Source: Galeruca laticollis
Taxonomy: Eukaryota; Arthropoda; Insecta; Coleoptera; Chrysomelidae
Length of the DNA: 64,000 nt
NCBI GenBank assembly: GCA_963921935.1
Contig: OY998176.1
Span: forward strand, 137,962,299 to 138,026,298
Reading direction: 5' to 3'
Shown: in pieces, positions 10,519-21,978 of the stretch
Position numbering within the stretch: position 1 is the stretch's first letter
Layout: the number at the start of each line of letters is the position of its first letter
Made by a program: the position numbers and the translations under genes
The notes under the pieces: generated by a model
Told to the model about the DNA's origin: nothing
The model's database searches: none
What the model saw: only the letters and a program-made list of their open reading frames with translations

Positions 10519-11745
10519 ATGGAACAAAGAATGACGTTAAGAGATGGTAAACAGGTAGGAGTTGAAAGTGGATCCGATGAAGAAAGGGAAGAACAGGAGG
10601 ATAGTAGACGGGAACCCCAAGGAGGAACAAATAGCAATGATCATTGGATGCAACAATTTCTTTTGAAAATGAATGAGAATATGAATAGGAAATTTGAAGA
10701 AAATAGGGCAGATATGAATAGTATGGAAAAGAATATGCGAGGAGATATGTATACAATGAGGGAGGAGATTAAGGGGGATATTAACAATATCACAGGAAAC
10801 ATGGACAGGCTGGAAAAGAAAATAGAAGAAGGAAAAATTGAAAATTTAAAGGAGATTAAGAAAATTAGGGAAGAAAATAATGAATTTAGAAAGAAAATTG
10901 AAAAGGTGAAAGAGGATATGAAGGGCCAGAAGGAAAATTTGCGCATGGAAATTCAAGAAATTGGCATTAAAATCAGGGAAGATACAAACAAGCAGGTGGT
11001 AGAAGAAGTTCAAGAACTAGGAAGATGCCTAGAAGAAAATTTATCTGGAGTAATTCAAGTAGAAGTGAAGAAACAAAATGAGAATTTAATTGAAGAGATA
11101 CAGTCCATTAAAGTACAAGGACAAACAAATGAAGAAGTAATGCAAATATATGAACAGAATTTGAATAAGAAATTTAATGATTTAAATGGAAGGATAGAGG
11201 AACAAACAGGAACGTGTATTAAAAGCAGTGAAAATATAGACAAATTATTTAACCAGGAATTGGAGGAAATGGATAAAATATTACAAGAAAATGTAAAAGA
11301 AATAGAAGAAACTACAAAACAAAATGCCGGACGAATAATTTATACAGAAAATATCGAAATAAGAGTGAAATGTGACAGAAATATGAAAATAATTGATCAA
11401 AAAGTTTTTATTAATATAATTGGAAATGAAATAATAGGAATTGAGATTATGGTGGATAAGAAAATAATAAAAAATAATATCAATGATATAGAAGAATTTG
11501 AGATACAATTTGTAATGCATTTCTGGGAAGAAAATACAGAAACAAGAATATATGATGAAGATAATGAGATATGGGGCAATGAATTTAAAAAGAACATAGT
11601 GGAAAATTTAAAGAAATCTAGTAAACGAATATGGCAAAACGATTTTAAACAGAACATTATGAAAAATTTGAACAAATTTAGGAAACTCATAGAGAATCAA
11701 ACAATAAGAGGAGAGAATAAGACGAAGTTTAGGAAAAGAAAATAA
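10519..11745 (+). CDS. Element B gag-like coiled-coil protein, 408 aa
   Basis: An intact frame starts at ATG 10519, about 150 bp after the primer site, the usual gag position. Residues 1-40 are acidic. Residues 45-265 are rich in E, K, N, Q and I with heptad-like spacing and repeated MNENMNRKFEE / MDRLEKKIEEG type blocks, so a long coiled coil is expected. Residues about 270-408 are basic and contain two related blocks (GNEFKKNIVENLKKSSK and QNDFKQNIMKNLNKFRK). No zinc knuckle is present in this frame. I infer a structural Gag from position and shape; no capsid signature was recognised. Composition is extremely A-rich. Confidence 0.6.
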   Translation: MEQRMTLRDGKQVGVESGSDEEREEQEDSRREPQGGTNSNDHWMQQFLLKMNENMNRKFEENRADMNSMEKNMRGDMYTMREEIKGDINNITGNMDRLEKKIEEGKIENLKEIKKIREENNEFRKKIEKVKEDMKGQKENLRMEIQEIGIKIREDTNKQVVEEVQELGRCLEENLSGVIQVEVKKQNENLIEEIQSIKVQGQTNEEVMQIYEQNLNKKFNDLNGRIEEQTGTCIKSSENIDKLFNQELEEMDKILQENVKEIEETTKQNAGRIIYTENIEIRVKCDRNMKIIDQKVFINIIGNEIIGIEIMVDKKIIKNNINDIEEFEIQFVMHFWEENTETRIYDEDNEIWGNEFKKNIVENLKKSSKRIWQNDFKQNIMKNLNKFRKLIENQTIRGENKTKFRKRK

Positions 11746-13048
11746 AATTGAATTATATGAAAGGATTATAGGAACTAAATCTAGGAACGAAAAAGGAATT
11801 GTACATGGTAAACAATGGATATAAAAACGATATATAAATAAAAGGTTCATGATTAACAAGTAATATTTAAAAACATATTTAAATAGAAATTATATAAACA
11901 TGGATTGATAATAGAAGAAATGATAGACATGTTGATATGAATTATGGAAATGAAAATAGAAGTTACAGAAATGAAAAACGAATATATGGAAATGGAGATA
12001 AAATTTATGACAACAAGTATTGTGAGAATAGAAGAGATTTTAGAAACTTTGATAATAGAAGAAATGATAATGAAAATAGAAATGAAATTAAGCAACAAAA
12101 TAGATGGACAGGATGAAATAATTACATTTATAGGAACAAACGGACGCAAGTTATATGAACTAAGCAAATATATGATACAAAAGATTGAATTAAAGGATGA
12201 AAAAGGAGTTGATATGTAAGCATAGTCGATGAAGAAGTTAGAAACAGACATAGTTATTGATGAATTGATGAAATATAAGGAAATAATTGATTTTGAATAG
12301 ATAGATAGAATTAAATGGTAAAATAATTGAATTTGAGGAGGTAAATAAGGAAGTATTGGCAATTGAAGAGGATAATAGGAAGTTATGGAATATAAATAGG
12401 AATGGAATTATGGTAGAATTGGAGTTAATGAGTGGAAATAAGGGATATGAAGAGAAAGTGAAGAGTTTGATGATGAAATATGAAGGATTGTGTGAGAAAG
12501 AAATGGGAATGGCTAATAATTATGTTCGTGAGAGAGAATAAATAGAAGATGTGAAAAGTGATGGTAATTGGTCAGATTGTGAAGAAGAACATTATGAATT
12601 TATAAATGAATTGTTAAAGATGTATAACAAAAGAATTTCGAAGGAACTAAGGGTTGCTTAATTAAAATATGGATGTAATAAAGGAGAAGAATACTGAGAA
12701 ATGTTAAAGTAAAATCATAACCAGTTCCATGTAAGTTGTTTAGGCAGAGTAGAATAGAAGAGAGTTGAAATATTACAGATCATAGAAAAAATTGATCAAC
12801 ATGTATATAGGGAATTTTAAAATAACAAATATTTGTATGTTACGTGAAATTTTAATAGATATAGTAGATTTAAGAAGTTTTATAGGAATTAGGAATAATA
12901 GTTTAATTTGATTGAAGATAAATTTTAGAGATAATTATTTGAAAGATATAACTATGTTACTAAGATATTAGTATGATATTTGGCAATTTTGAAAGATAAA
13001 TTATAATTATATGCAAGAATCGATTTATCATTCTTTTATTAGGGCGAT
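11746..13048 (+). pseudogene. Element B interior, decayed, no pol recognised
   Basis: The 1.3 kb between the gag-like frame and the 3' LTR is A-rich and full of stops. One frame near 11925-12120 is rich in N, R and Y, as in a Gag C-terminus (NENRSYRNEKRIYGNG). Another, 12340-12540, has a KYEGLCEKEMGMANNYV stretch that could be a protease-RT linker remnant. No YxDD, DTG or integrase motif is visible. If pol was ever here, most of it is deleted. Confidence 0.5.
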
Positions 13049-14587
13049 TTAATACATATACTCTATCTAAGTTCTAAAGAAAACATTGAAATGAAGAAAA
13101 ATGTACATATTTGGATGTAATACTAGTGATATACAATGTATTATAAATAATTTAAAAGATTCAATATGCAAATAAAATTTGACATTACAATTTCGAATGA
13201 CAATAATGCAGAAGATACTTAATGATACATAGATTTTATAAAGATTTTAAAAAAAAGAATACAGATGTCGCTGGTAGCAAAATTACAATTAGAATTAAAG
13301 AATGAAAATCTCTCTTTATTATATGAAAACATAAATTTGTATTTTTTTTTTAAAAAAGGAATTTTTTGGTAACCAAAGGAGAACAGAATTATTTATGGAA
13401 AAAGTTTAGTTAGTTGATTTTGAACCCCTCTCGAGAGAACATCTAATATGAGTTCTCTCAAATTTGCTGAATAATATAATAGTAATTGATACATTAAAAT
13501 AGCATCAGATTATAATAATTAGCATGATAAGATCAGTGCGTGAATAATTCCTTAAATAATTATATTGAAATAGTGTTAGTGATTTTTCCGGTTTCTAAAT
13601 TATAAATTTAGAAAAGTGGTTCCGGCGATTCTAAAAGACGTGCTTAGAATCAGAACGAGTGATCCTGATACCTAGTTGGTGAGTCCAGTCCAGATTTTAT
13701 AAATTATTTTTCAAGAATTAACAGGCCTTTAAATAAAATTAAGATAGATGCATCTATATCACATTTTTGAATACTGACAAAATTAACGTTAAAGATATAT
13801 AAAATTTCACCTGAAGAGAAGAGAAAATTTTTTGAATAGACAATTTTATCGCATATAGTTATTTGACATTTATACACGTCAAGTGTAATTTTCGACGATT
13901 TGAACGTTTAGAATAAGTAGTTAATTAGGTTATTCTTCTAGTATATAGGTTAATTTTTTTAATTTTAAGGTTCGTAGAAAGTACGATTATTGTTCTTTAT
14001 TATATTTTGGGAATAATGATTCATTTTCACTTGTTATCTGATGGTATATAATATATAATTTTTGATTCCAACTCACTTTGGTATTAATTCAACTCCTATT
14101 TCATTGAATTTGAAAAATTTTGGATCCTAAAAAACTTTTGATATAATCAGTGACATTTAGTTAATCTTCAGTGACAGAAAAATTGTAGATGTCATTAGAT
14201 AATTTAATGGTCTTAGAATATATTGAACAAGCAGTCACTATAGATTTGCAATAGTATAATTGACAATTTTGGAATATTCTTTGGAAATTTATAAATTTAA
14301 AATTTAAATTATTAATTTTTTTTAATCTTTGAACCCTCCCTGAGGTAAGAGCGAGTAAGTCGATTTTGTAGTAATTTATCTTTCAGAATATAAAATTTCA
14401 TATTCATCTGAGCCGGGCATAATAATTTGACAATTCCTGTCAAAATTTCAAATAGGTTATATTCAGTGATAAAGGTGTTTTCACATTAGTGTAGTTACTA
14501 CCACGATTGTAACAACAGCATCTAATAATCAAATTTCAAATAAAATCATATAATACATAATTATAAAAACAGTAGAACATTAAATAT

Positions 14588-14595
<8 letters not shown>
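13049..14595 (+). repeat. Element B 3' LTR
   Basis: Direct repeat of the 5' LTR with about 20 bp of extra sequence and few substitutions, so the insertion is fairly young. The sequence just before it (AGGGCGA) is a poor polypurine tract. Confidence 0.9.

Positions 14596-14631
<36 letters not shown>
14596..14631. repeat. (AT)n microsatellite, right part
   Basis: AT dinucleotides abut the 3' LTR of element B and appear to continue the tract at 8768-8825. Confidence 0.9.
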
Positions 14632-14633
<2 letters not shown>

Positions 14634-14799
14634 CTCTTATTCTTGATTCTCGTTTTAGATAGCTCGCCTAGAGTGGTTTTTCTTGATTTTCCACTGAATC
14701 CGGCTCGAATGGTCAAAATCGTGTTATTGTTTGTTGTTGATACTTTTCTGAAGGGTTAAACTAAGTACAAATTTGTTAAAATACAGCAGCATATATTTT

Positions 14800-15002
14800 A
14801 TATATCAACTCTTAACATTGCAGTTGTCAAAATTTATTATACATGGTTACCGGGTTACAAATCATGATACGAAACAGTGAGAAAAAAACACGAAAAACGG
14901 ATTTTTACAAAATAATCCTATGTGTATGTCGTCGTCGGCCACTTTTTGTAACAATCTTGTTAGCACAATACAGACCCCGGAGTGCACAACGTCAGGAATT
15001 TT
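14800..15002 (-). repeat. Satellite-bearing element, 3' part (minus strand)
   Basis: Read on the minus strand, 15000 to 14880 gives a CTCCGG..CTGTATTGTGCTAAC anchor, AAAAGTGGCCGACGACGACA, ACATACACA, then CCGTTTTTCGTGT. The same order follows the satellite arrays at 38310-38420 and 50390-50500. The repeat is cut at about 15002 by the LINE and seems to resume at 19379. Confidence 0.78.
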
Positions 15003-15559
15003 ATAATAATAATAATAATTTATTTTCAAGAAATTTCATATACAAAAAACAGATGGTTTACAATTTCAAAATAGTTTGCAAGAATAGGTATAGTTCATTC
15101 ATGTAAAAGTAAAATGAGAATAAAGTAGGAGAAACACACTGAATTCTTTCGACTTGTGCGTGGGTGAAGGCTCTTTATTCTCGAGAAGGTTGTTACGTCT
15201 ATTTTGTTATGAATTTAAACTATACTAATCTGAAAAGATACAGTAATTTTTAAGACACGTAAAATACATAAACAAAACAAAACAATAACTCCTAATTAGA
15301 CAGGTAAATACAAATATATAGCAAATAAAATCATACTAAAATCGTACTAATATAGATATAAATATTTTTTAAAACTACCACAGAAAATAAAAGAAGTACA
15401 CAGTTTACTAAGACGAATTCAATAATTGTTTGTTCTTGGTTTTCTGAACTATTGAGATACCGTATTTATGATGGGCAGCTAAAAAATGTATGGTAAGGTA
15501 AAGTATTTCAATTTTACATATAATAACGCCCTATGTTAAGAGGATCTGCGAGACAATTG

Positions 15560-18400
15560 TATTAGTTTGCAGCCATTTTTCAATTTTCTTTTTGATCATT
15601 ATAGGTGAGTTTATTTCACTAATTTCTAACGGGATGCCATTGTACAATCTTGGACCGAGACACATGACTTCTCAAGGTAAGAGTTTTGTTCAGTTTTGGA
15701 ATGTATACAGCAAGAGGTTGATTTCTGGTCGAGTACTTATTCTTTGTAGAGGTTTTCTTTTGGTGAATTTTCCTTTATTTATTACACAGTAAAAATAATG
15801 TTGTTTGTTATCAAGGACTCGCGATAAGTCAAGAAGTTCTACTGTGGGGAATTTTTTGTCTTTAAAAAAATTATTTTTAAGATTGGGGATACATAGTGGT
15901 TATATGCATCACTTCATGCAATTAAACCATACCTGAGTTGTGATTCAACTAAGGCGTACTATAATAGACTTTAACTGTTCAACATTTACCATCGTTTTGT
16001 GGTGCCTGAATAAGTGGAGTAAACTACGTTATTTTCCAGTTAGTTTTTTAATATGGTGGTCCCATTTCAGATTGCAGTCGATGATCAGATTCAAGTAGTT
16101 AGTTATAGTGGACGGTAGTATTGAAAAGTTATTGTTGGGGTTGTTCACGAGAGAGGGGGGGGGGAGTTTTCGAAATTGATTTTCTGTATACTGAAGGGCA
16201 TATTATGTGTTTTATCAAAGTTGATGGTTAAATTCCTAGAGTCAAACCATCCTTTCATTTCTAAAAAGTCTTCTTTTGCCTTATTGAGTGAGATTGTCCA
16301 ATAATTTGCGTTATAGAAAACTGCAGTATCATCTGCGAAGCTTATAATTTGGCCTTCGGTATCAAGGGAGAACAGGTTATTCAGGTAAATATTGAAATTA
16401 CATGGACCTAGCACAGTGCCCTGTGGTACACCATACCTGATGGTTTTGAACTCCATCAAAGTTCCCTGAATATCTACACATTGGCTTCTTTCTGACAAAT
16501 AGCTCCTCAACAACTCCAGGCATGGTCCTCTCATTCCAAGTTCCTCCAGCGTCTCAATCAGTTTCTCATGGCTTACGGTATCGAAAGCTCTAGCCAGGTC
16601 CACAAAGATACAAAGTGACGGTTTTCCCTCGTCAAGGGATTTATATATTTTTGAGGTAAGAGAGGCTATTGCATCTTGAGTGGACATAGTCTCTCCGAAA
16701 CCGAACTGCAGTGGAGAGAGGATCTAATATTTTTCTAGGAATTTGCACAAACTTGATTTGATGACTGTGTGTATTATCTTTGAAAGGTAGGAGATTAAAA
16801 ATTTAGTGAAAGGTAGGAGATTAAAGATTTAGGGCTATTCCCCATTCCAATTTGTCGCCTTTCTTATAAATCGGTTCAATTTTGGTCTTTTTGAATGAAC
16901 TGGGGAATGTACCTTTTTTTTAAAACTATATTCGTGAGATGACATATTGGTTTACATATACTATTACATATTATTATCAAGGTATCTGAGCTAATTGAGT
17001 CCAAACCGGGTGCCTTGATGATTTTGAGTTTGTGAATTATTTTTATTATTTCAGCGTCGGTACATTTTTCTAGATATATTTATAGTGTTCGATATGCGTT
17101 TTTTCATTTGATTGAAATTTTTTGGTTCTATAATAATTTGCTATGCCAGATGTTCTCCTAAGCTGGTGTATGTATCAACAAAATTGTTGGCTATTTCCAG
17201 CGGATTATTTGAAATCGCATTATTTTGCAGAATAATTTCTCTTATTTCAGTTTTTTATTATTTTGGTTTGTAGACTCCCTGAGTGTTTCCCATGATTTTT
17301 TTGAATTGTTTTTATTTTTTCTAATTTTGTCCTTAAAAAAGTTTGCTTTTGTTTTCTTTTTGAGAAAACCGAGAGTATTTCCATAAGTTCTATATTTAGT
17401 TTGGAGTTCAAAATTTTCCCAATCTTTTTTGCCTCTCCTTATTCAATTTATTCCGTTTTTTTATGGATGTTATTAAACCACCAGTGATCCAAATTTTCTT
17501 TTTATTATATGTTTTATTTTGACCATGGACTTCTGTACATACATTTGGATTTTATCTGTTAAATTATCTGACAAGGTATCTGCATCCTCGTTATGGAGGA
17601 AGTCGTTCCAGGATTCCGCAGTGATGAGTGTATTCAGTCTTTCATAATTTATCGTATGTGGGTTCATCGGGCAATGATCTGATTTTCCAGTTATATTTTC
17701 AATTTTAAGAATTGTAGTGAAATGGTCGCTAATAGAGCTTTTAAACTTTGTTAACTATATTCCTAGTGAATAAATGGTCCAAGCATGAGCGTGAGTTTCC
17801 TTGAATTCTAGTGTATCTATTTATTTTTGAGAATAAATTGTTTTAATTCAGAATGTTAAGGTAATCATTCGAATCATCCGTTTCAGGAAGTATATTTATG
17901 TTTATATCTCCACCAAGAATAACCTGATTATTGTTGTCCTTCAAGTGATCTCTAATGAAATTTTCAAGGCACTGATTGAACGCTGGTATATCTGTTGATG
18001 GTGACCTATATATTTCTACCATAAGTATATGACTTCTCTCCAATTTAATTGTTAATTTTATTGCCGTGGATTCGTATATTTTGATATTTTGAGTACTATA
18101 GTTAAAGCATCTCTTTATGAAAATTACTACTCCATCATTTTGATTGAGGTTTCCCTCGCTATATATCAGATCATATCGCTTCAGCCGATATAAATGGGTA
18201 TTTTCAATTACTCTGGTTTCCTCTATTTGCTATAACTCAATCTGAACATCTTCAAAGTGCTTCGAGATACTACAAATATTTTGGTGGTATACCGAGAATC
18301 CGTTTATGGATTTGAGTTTGTTTCTACAATCCTTATATGATTTGTATAAATGAGTCTCTGCTATATTTTCGTCAAAATCTCCAATGTGAGCGTCCATATT
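15560..18400 (-). pseudogene. LINE ORF2: endonuclease and reverse transcriptase
   Basis: From the minus strand: the endonuclease part (VEIYRSPSTDIPAFN, then VILGGDININILP) is near 18040-17880. A linker is near 17670-17470. The RT lies in an open stretch at 16687-16145 with FVDLARAFDTVSH, GVPQGTVLGP and FADDT (Asp pair at 16329-16334). The C-terminal ..LIIDCNLKWDHHIKKL.. block follows in decayed frames to about 15560. Many stops and frameshifts separate the parts. The product would nick target DNA and copy the RNA; this copy cannot. Confidence 0.87.
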
Positions 18401-18556
18401 ATATTAGTAAACAATAAACCCAAAAAACAAAGTAATAGACGAAATTGAAGGCATCAACGTAAGGGTTAATAAATGCATTAACGTTAACAAATTGGTTGAA
18501 ATGATTATATGCTAATCTATAGAAATAAAAAAAAATAAAAAAACATGCATAAATGA

Positions 18557-19378
18557 GTGGAGCACCAAGTGTTAATTTGTATCTATTTATTTGAACGTTG
18601 GCTTCGGGTTCTCTCTTTCAAGGCAGGTCCACCAGCTATTGGTTTAATGTTGTTCCCGTTTCCGATGTTTTTGGGTGGGTTGGCATCAATAATAGGTTTC
18701 TTGTGTTCTACTTCTTTGAAATCTTCCTGTGTTATGGGGACGGATACTTCCTCTGGAAACTCGAATTCTTTTTCAAAATTTCGGCGTTGGAGGAGCACTG
18801 TTCGCGGTGCGTTCCTCTTAGCGGCTTATTTCTACAAATTTTTTCACAGTATAGGCGTTATCGTTGACGTAGAGTTTATTTCCTTATATATAAGATCTAT
18901 CAGTAGGATCTTCTCTAGCTTTATTCAAGAAGGTTCTCAAAATTCTATTTCCACGTCTTTGTTCAAATGTAAGATCGTGTGAGATGGCAACGCCCGTGGC
19001 TTTAAATTTTTTGCACTGCTTCAGTATCTCGACTATCTTCAAATATGACATGAATTCGACTTTCACAGGAGGTTTTTCTGTGTTGTTGAGGTGGTATATA
19101 TATTATTGAAATCAGCTATTCTAACGTCAACTTCCAGTGGTATATTTAGTTTTCCACTTATAGTATTAGCTGTGTTCTCTTTGTTTTCCAGGCCAAATAT
19201 TATAATATTGTTCTTCTTTGAATGTCTCTACTTTATTTTTCAATGTTTGATTTTTTTTCAAGATGATACACTTTTTGTTTGAGTTCCTCCACTTTCATTA
19301 AAAGTCTTGTTTCGGTAGCTTCAATCGTAGATTTAATTTTCATTGTGTTCTTTATTACTTCCTCTTTCAAACTTCTAA
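18557..19378 (-). pseudogene. LINE ORF1 (coiled coil / RRM-like), degraded
   Basis: The minus strand encodes a helical start (LKEEVIKNTMKIKSTIEATE), then NIIIFGLENKENTANT, and at 19066-18884 a frame with VAISHDLTFEQRRGNRILR. A C-terminal proline/lysine-rich tail is open at 18798-18583. Frames are shifted several times. The family role is RNA binding. The first residues are missing, so the copy is 5' truncated. Confidence 0.72.
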
Positions 19379-19660
19379 TCGCAACCAGAACCAGTAGAAC
19401 GGATCCTATAAATCCAGATATACGACATTTATGTAGAAATTTCGCTTTGTCGCTTTGTTAGCACGATACAGTCTTCGAATTGTAAACAAGTGACCAATTT
19501 TATGCTTGGATATTGTTTAAGGCGTCTCACAGATGGATCTTATTGATTTTCATCTCACCAGAGCCAGTAAAACGGGTTCTATAAATCCAGAAATACCACA
19601 TTTTGGAGAAATTTCGGTTTGTAAGCACGATATTGCCTCCTGAGTGCAGAAATAGTATGC
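19379..19660 (-). repeat. Satellite-bearing element, two ~165-bp units (minus)
   Basis: Two GTTAGCACGATACAG-type anchors (near 19458 and 19625) are about 165 bp apart, and the sequence between matches the units at 37.6-38.3 kb in reverse orientation (AGCCAGTAAAACGGGTTCT, CAAGTGACCAATTTTATG). This is probably the upstream half of the array whose other half is at 14800-15002. Confidence 0.78.
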
Positions 19661-19753
19661 TGTGCAGCTAGTGCGGATAATAGGATATTTCGTACTCGTG
19701 TGACAAGGTGATGAATCACTCGCCTGCAGTTTCCACACGAGTTGTATACTATA

Positions 19754-19779
19754 CTTTTCCGACGACCTACCTGAAAAAC
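19754..19779 (+). repeat. Left copy of a 26-bp inverted repeat
   Basis: CTTTTCCGACGACCTACC plus TGAAAAAC; 24 of 26 bases match the reverse complement of 23706-23731. The pair encloses the Crypton-type remnant. Confidence 0.75.
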
Positions 19780-19834
19780 AAAATATATAGGACTTTAAAA
19801 ATATGTTTGAACCTCTCAGACATTCTTCAAGTTA

Positions 19835-19842
<8 letters not shown>

Positions 19843-19877
<35 letters not shown>
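19843..19877. repeat. (AT)n microsatellite
   Basis: About 35 bp of AT dinucleotides. Confidence 0.9.
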
Positions 19878-19881
<4 letters not shown>

Positions 19882-20236
19882 TGTTATTTTTTATTATATT
19901 ATTATTTTTATTAGTCTATTTTATTTATTTTAGAAGAGAATTGCCATATTAGTTTATCCAATTTTATTATATTATTATCTTAGTTTATGTTTCACCCTTT
20001 TTATTTATATTTGTCCGGCTAGCTAATGTTTTTATGAAATAAAATTTTTTGAATGTGATTAAATTAATATTTTTTCTCTCAGTTTAGACTTACCTCGTAT
20101 AGGCAATGAGACTCTTCCCATCAATGGGTTGAATTAGTTCCCTTTTTGAACAGAGACACCTGTTAGCGGGAGATGTATACACAATAAAAATTTTAAAGCA
20201 CAATATATTTTATTTTTTACAATACAAGAACAGACA

Positions 20237-20450
20237 AATGTAGAAACCTTCAATCTTAAAACAATTTTCTATAAATCAATGTGATAGATTTTAGATTAAT
20301 TTTATCTATAAGAACACAAATGTAGAAATCTTCAGTTTTGAAATAGTTTCCTATAAATCAATATGATTGATTTTATTTTTACTTTATCAAATTGCAGAAA
20401 TCTTCTATTTTGAAGTAATTTTCTATAAATCAATAATCGATTTCCTATTG
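20237..20450. repeat. Three degenerate tandem units of ~75-80 bp
   Basis: Each unit contains a version of TGTAGAAATCTTCA, then a TTGAAAT-like segment, then TTTCTATAAATCAAT. Units begin near 20237, 20317 and 20390. No coding is seen. Confidence 0.75.
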
Positions 20451-21912
20451 ATGATTAAATCGTATTTCGACTTTATGTTACCAGATGTGTATAAATTTAT
20501 TAGACTACAAACGATTATAATTCATGCGCATGTGTCTAGCAGACATTCTTAGGTAAATTAGAAGAAGTAATGGTTCTCTATTGTTGTTAAACACTCTTAA
20601 ATACAGATTTTTCAACATATACAGACTAGATTTTGATTTGTGTGTATATCAACAGTTCCTAGTGGTGTAATAACGATGGGATACAATATCATAAAATACA
20701 GATCGTGATGCAATTTTGTCAGTGTTCATTTCAATTTCACAAAAACATATATACATGGATTTAAACTTGATTAAAATGTTTGAGAATATTGGAAATAGTT
20801 CACAGGTAAGTTTATCAATATTATTTGTTTGTTACTAACAATTAATTGTATTCGAAAACAGTCCTTTTTTCACGTTTTCTTGAGATTTTCAAAATGGAAG
20901 CTTCTCAAAGCGTCGTTTTCTCCCTCTCAGGTGTCACATCACCTCCTCTGGCTATTATTCGAATCCCCCTTTGACAGGTAATCCACTTCCTTATATCAGC
21001 TTTCCAAATCACAGCTTACTATAGGATTAATTTTAACTCCTGTCAAAGAAATTTATGACTTTCCTTGAAATGTCATACTTTAAAACTTTAATTATTGGAA
21101 TATGTTTCCACACATTGGAAAATTATCGATACTATGGGAATCTGTGGAAAATTCCCTATTAAATGGTACCATTCATGTATAATTTCTGGAAATTTTCTTA
21201 AGTCGACTTTTCACATTTTTCCCGTATTTTCTCGCACTAAACGCGACAATTATTCGTTTCCATTTCACATTCATTATTCTTACAACTAATATTTACAATC
21301 ATAATCAACTAATTATATAATTTTTCAATTATTTCAACAATTTATCATTAGTACTGTTTCATGTTTTATAAACTTAACATCTGGAATTATATTTCATATT
21401 CAATTGAATATGTCTCATTAATTATTGTTTTAATCTCCAAATTCTCTGTTATTCTTGTTGAGATCTTACATTGCCTTTTTGTTTTAGTTTATTATAAATA
21501 ATTTTCTGTGTCAACATAATCTCAAATTTCATATGAATTTAAAAGTTAACAAATTTTATTCTTTCTCTTAATTTTAATTCGATTGTTATGTTTTAAACCT
21601 CATGTTATATTCTTAGTTTATAATTATATACTATTAACTATTTTTTTCTAGGATGAAATCTTATGTGAATTTAGTAAACAATTTGAAATATGCTACTATC
21701 GAAAATTTAAAGTAAACTACCAAATGAACATTTAAAATATGGTTAAATTGGATTTCCATTTTACTTATGGTTATCTGGATATATGTTACATACTCCACAG
21801 GTCAGTATGTCTCTGTTTATGTGATTTAGTACTCATGTACGAGGTATATCTTTATAATATTGTGTCTATGGATTGAATTCTAATCTATGCTCTTATTGTT
21901 TCTTAAAAAACA

Positions 21913-21913
<1 letters not shown>
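20451..21913. other. No recognisable feature
   Basis: AT-rich sequence with only short unrecognised frames. Confidence 0.5.

Positions 21914-21972
<59 letters not shown>
21914..21972. repeat. (AT)n microsatellite
   Basis: About 55 bp of AT dinucleotides just downstream (minus sense) of the Crypton-type frame. The apparent poly-Ile/Tyr tail of that frame is only this repeat being read. Confidence 0.92.

Positions 21973-21978
<6 letters not shown>

Larger units (their letters stand above)
8826..14595 (+). mobile_element. Element B: LTR retrotransposon without visible pol
   Basis: Two ~1.53-kb direct repeats (8826-10352 and 13049-14595) flank a 2.7-kb interior that starts with a textbook primer binding site. 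The only long frame is a coiled-coil, gag-like one. No RT, RNase H or integrase motif is visible. The element sits inside an (AT)n tract, so any ATAT-type target duplication cannot be told apart from the tract. The LTR ends are AT-rich (TTAATAC ... ATTATAAT) rather than TG...CA, which recalls errantivirus-like target choice; that link is an inference. Probably non-autonomous. Confidence 0.88.
15003..19378 (-). mobile_element. LINE on minus strand, two ORFs, degraded
   Basis: On the minus strand the element runs from a coiled-coil ORF1 (19378-18557) through an endonuclease-RT ORF2 (18400-15560) to a 3' UTR ending in a (TTA)n tail at about 15005-15022. ORF1 contains the NIIIFGLENKE and GVAISHDLTFEQRRGNRILR blocks typical of Jockey/CR1-like ORF1 proteins. 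Both outer flanks belong to the same satellite repeat in the same orientation, so the LINE probably inserted into it. The 5' end appears truncated. Confidence 0.82.

Noticed and set aside
10641..11690. Minus-strand Phe/Ile/Ser-rich frames opposite the 408-residue gag-like frame
   Set aside because: They are the antisense of an A-rich helical coding sequence; the hydrophobic look is a compositional mirror.
18557..18982. Plus-strand hydrophobic frame of 141 codons
   Set aside because: It is antisense to the C-terminal part of the LINE ORF1, which has family motifs on the minus strand.
21893..21972. Isoleucine/tyrosine-rich tail on the minus-strand recombinase frame
   Set aside because: It is the (AT)n tract being translated.
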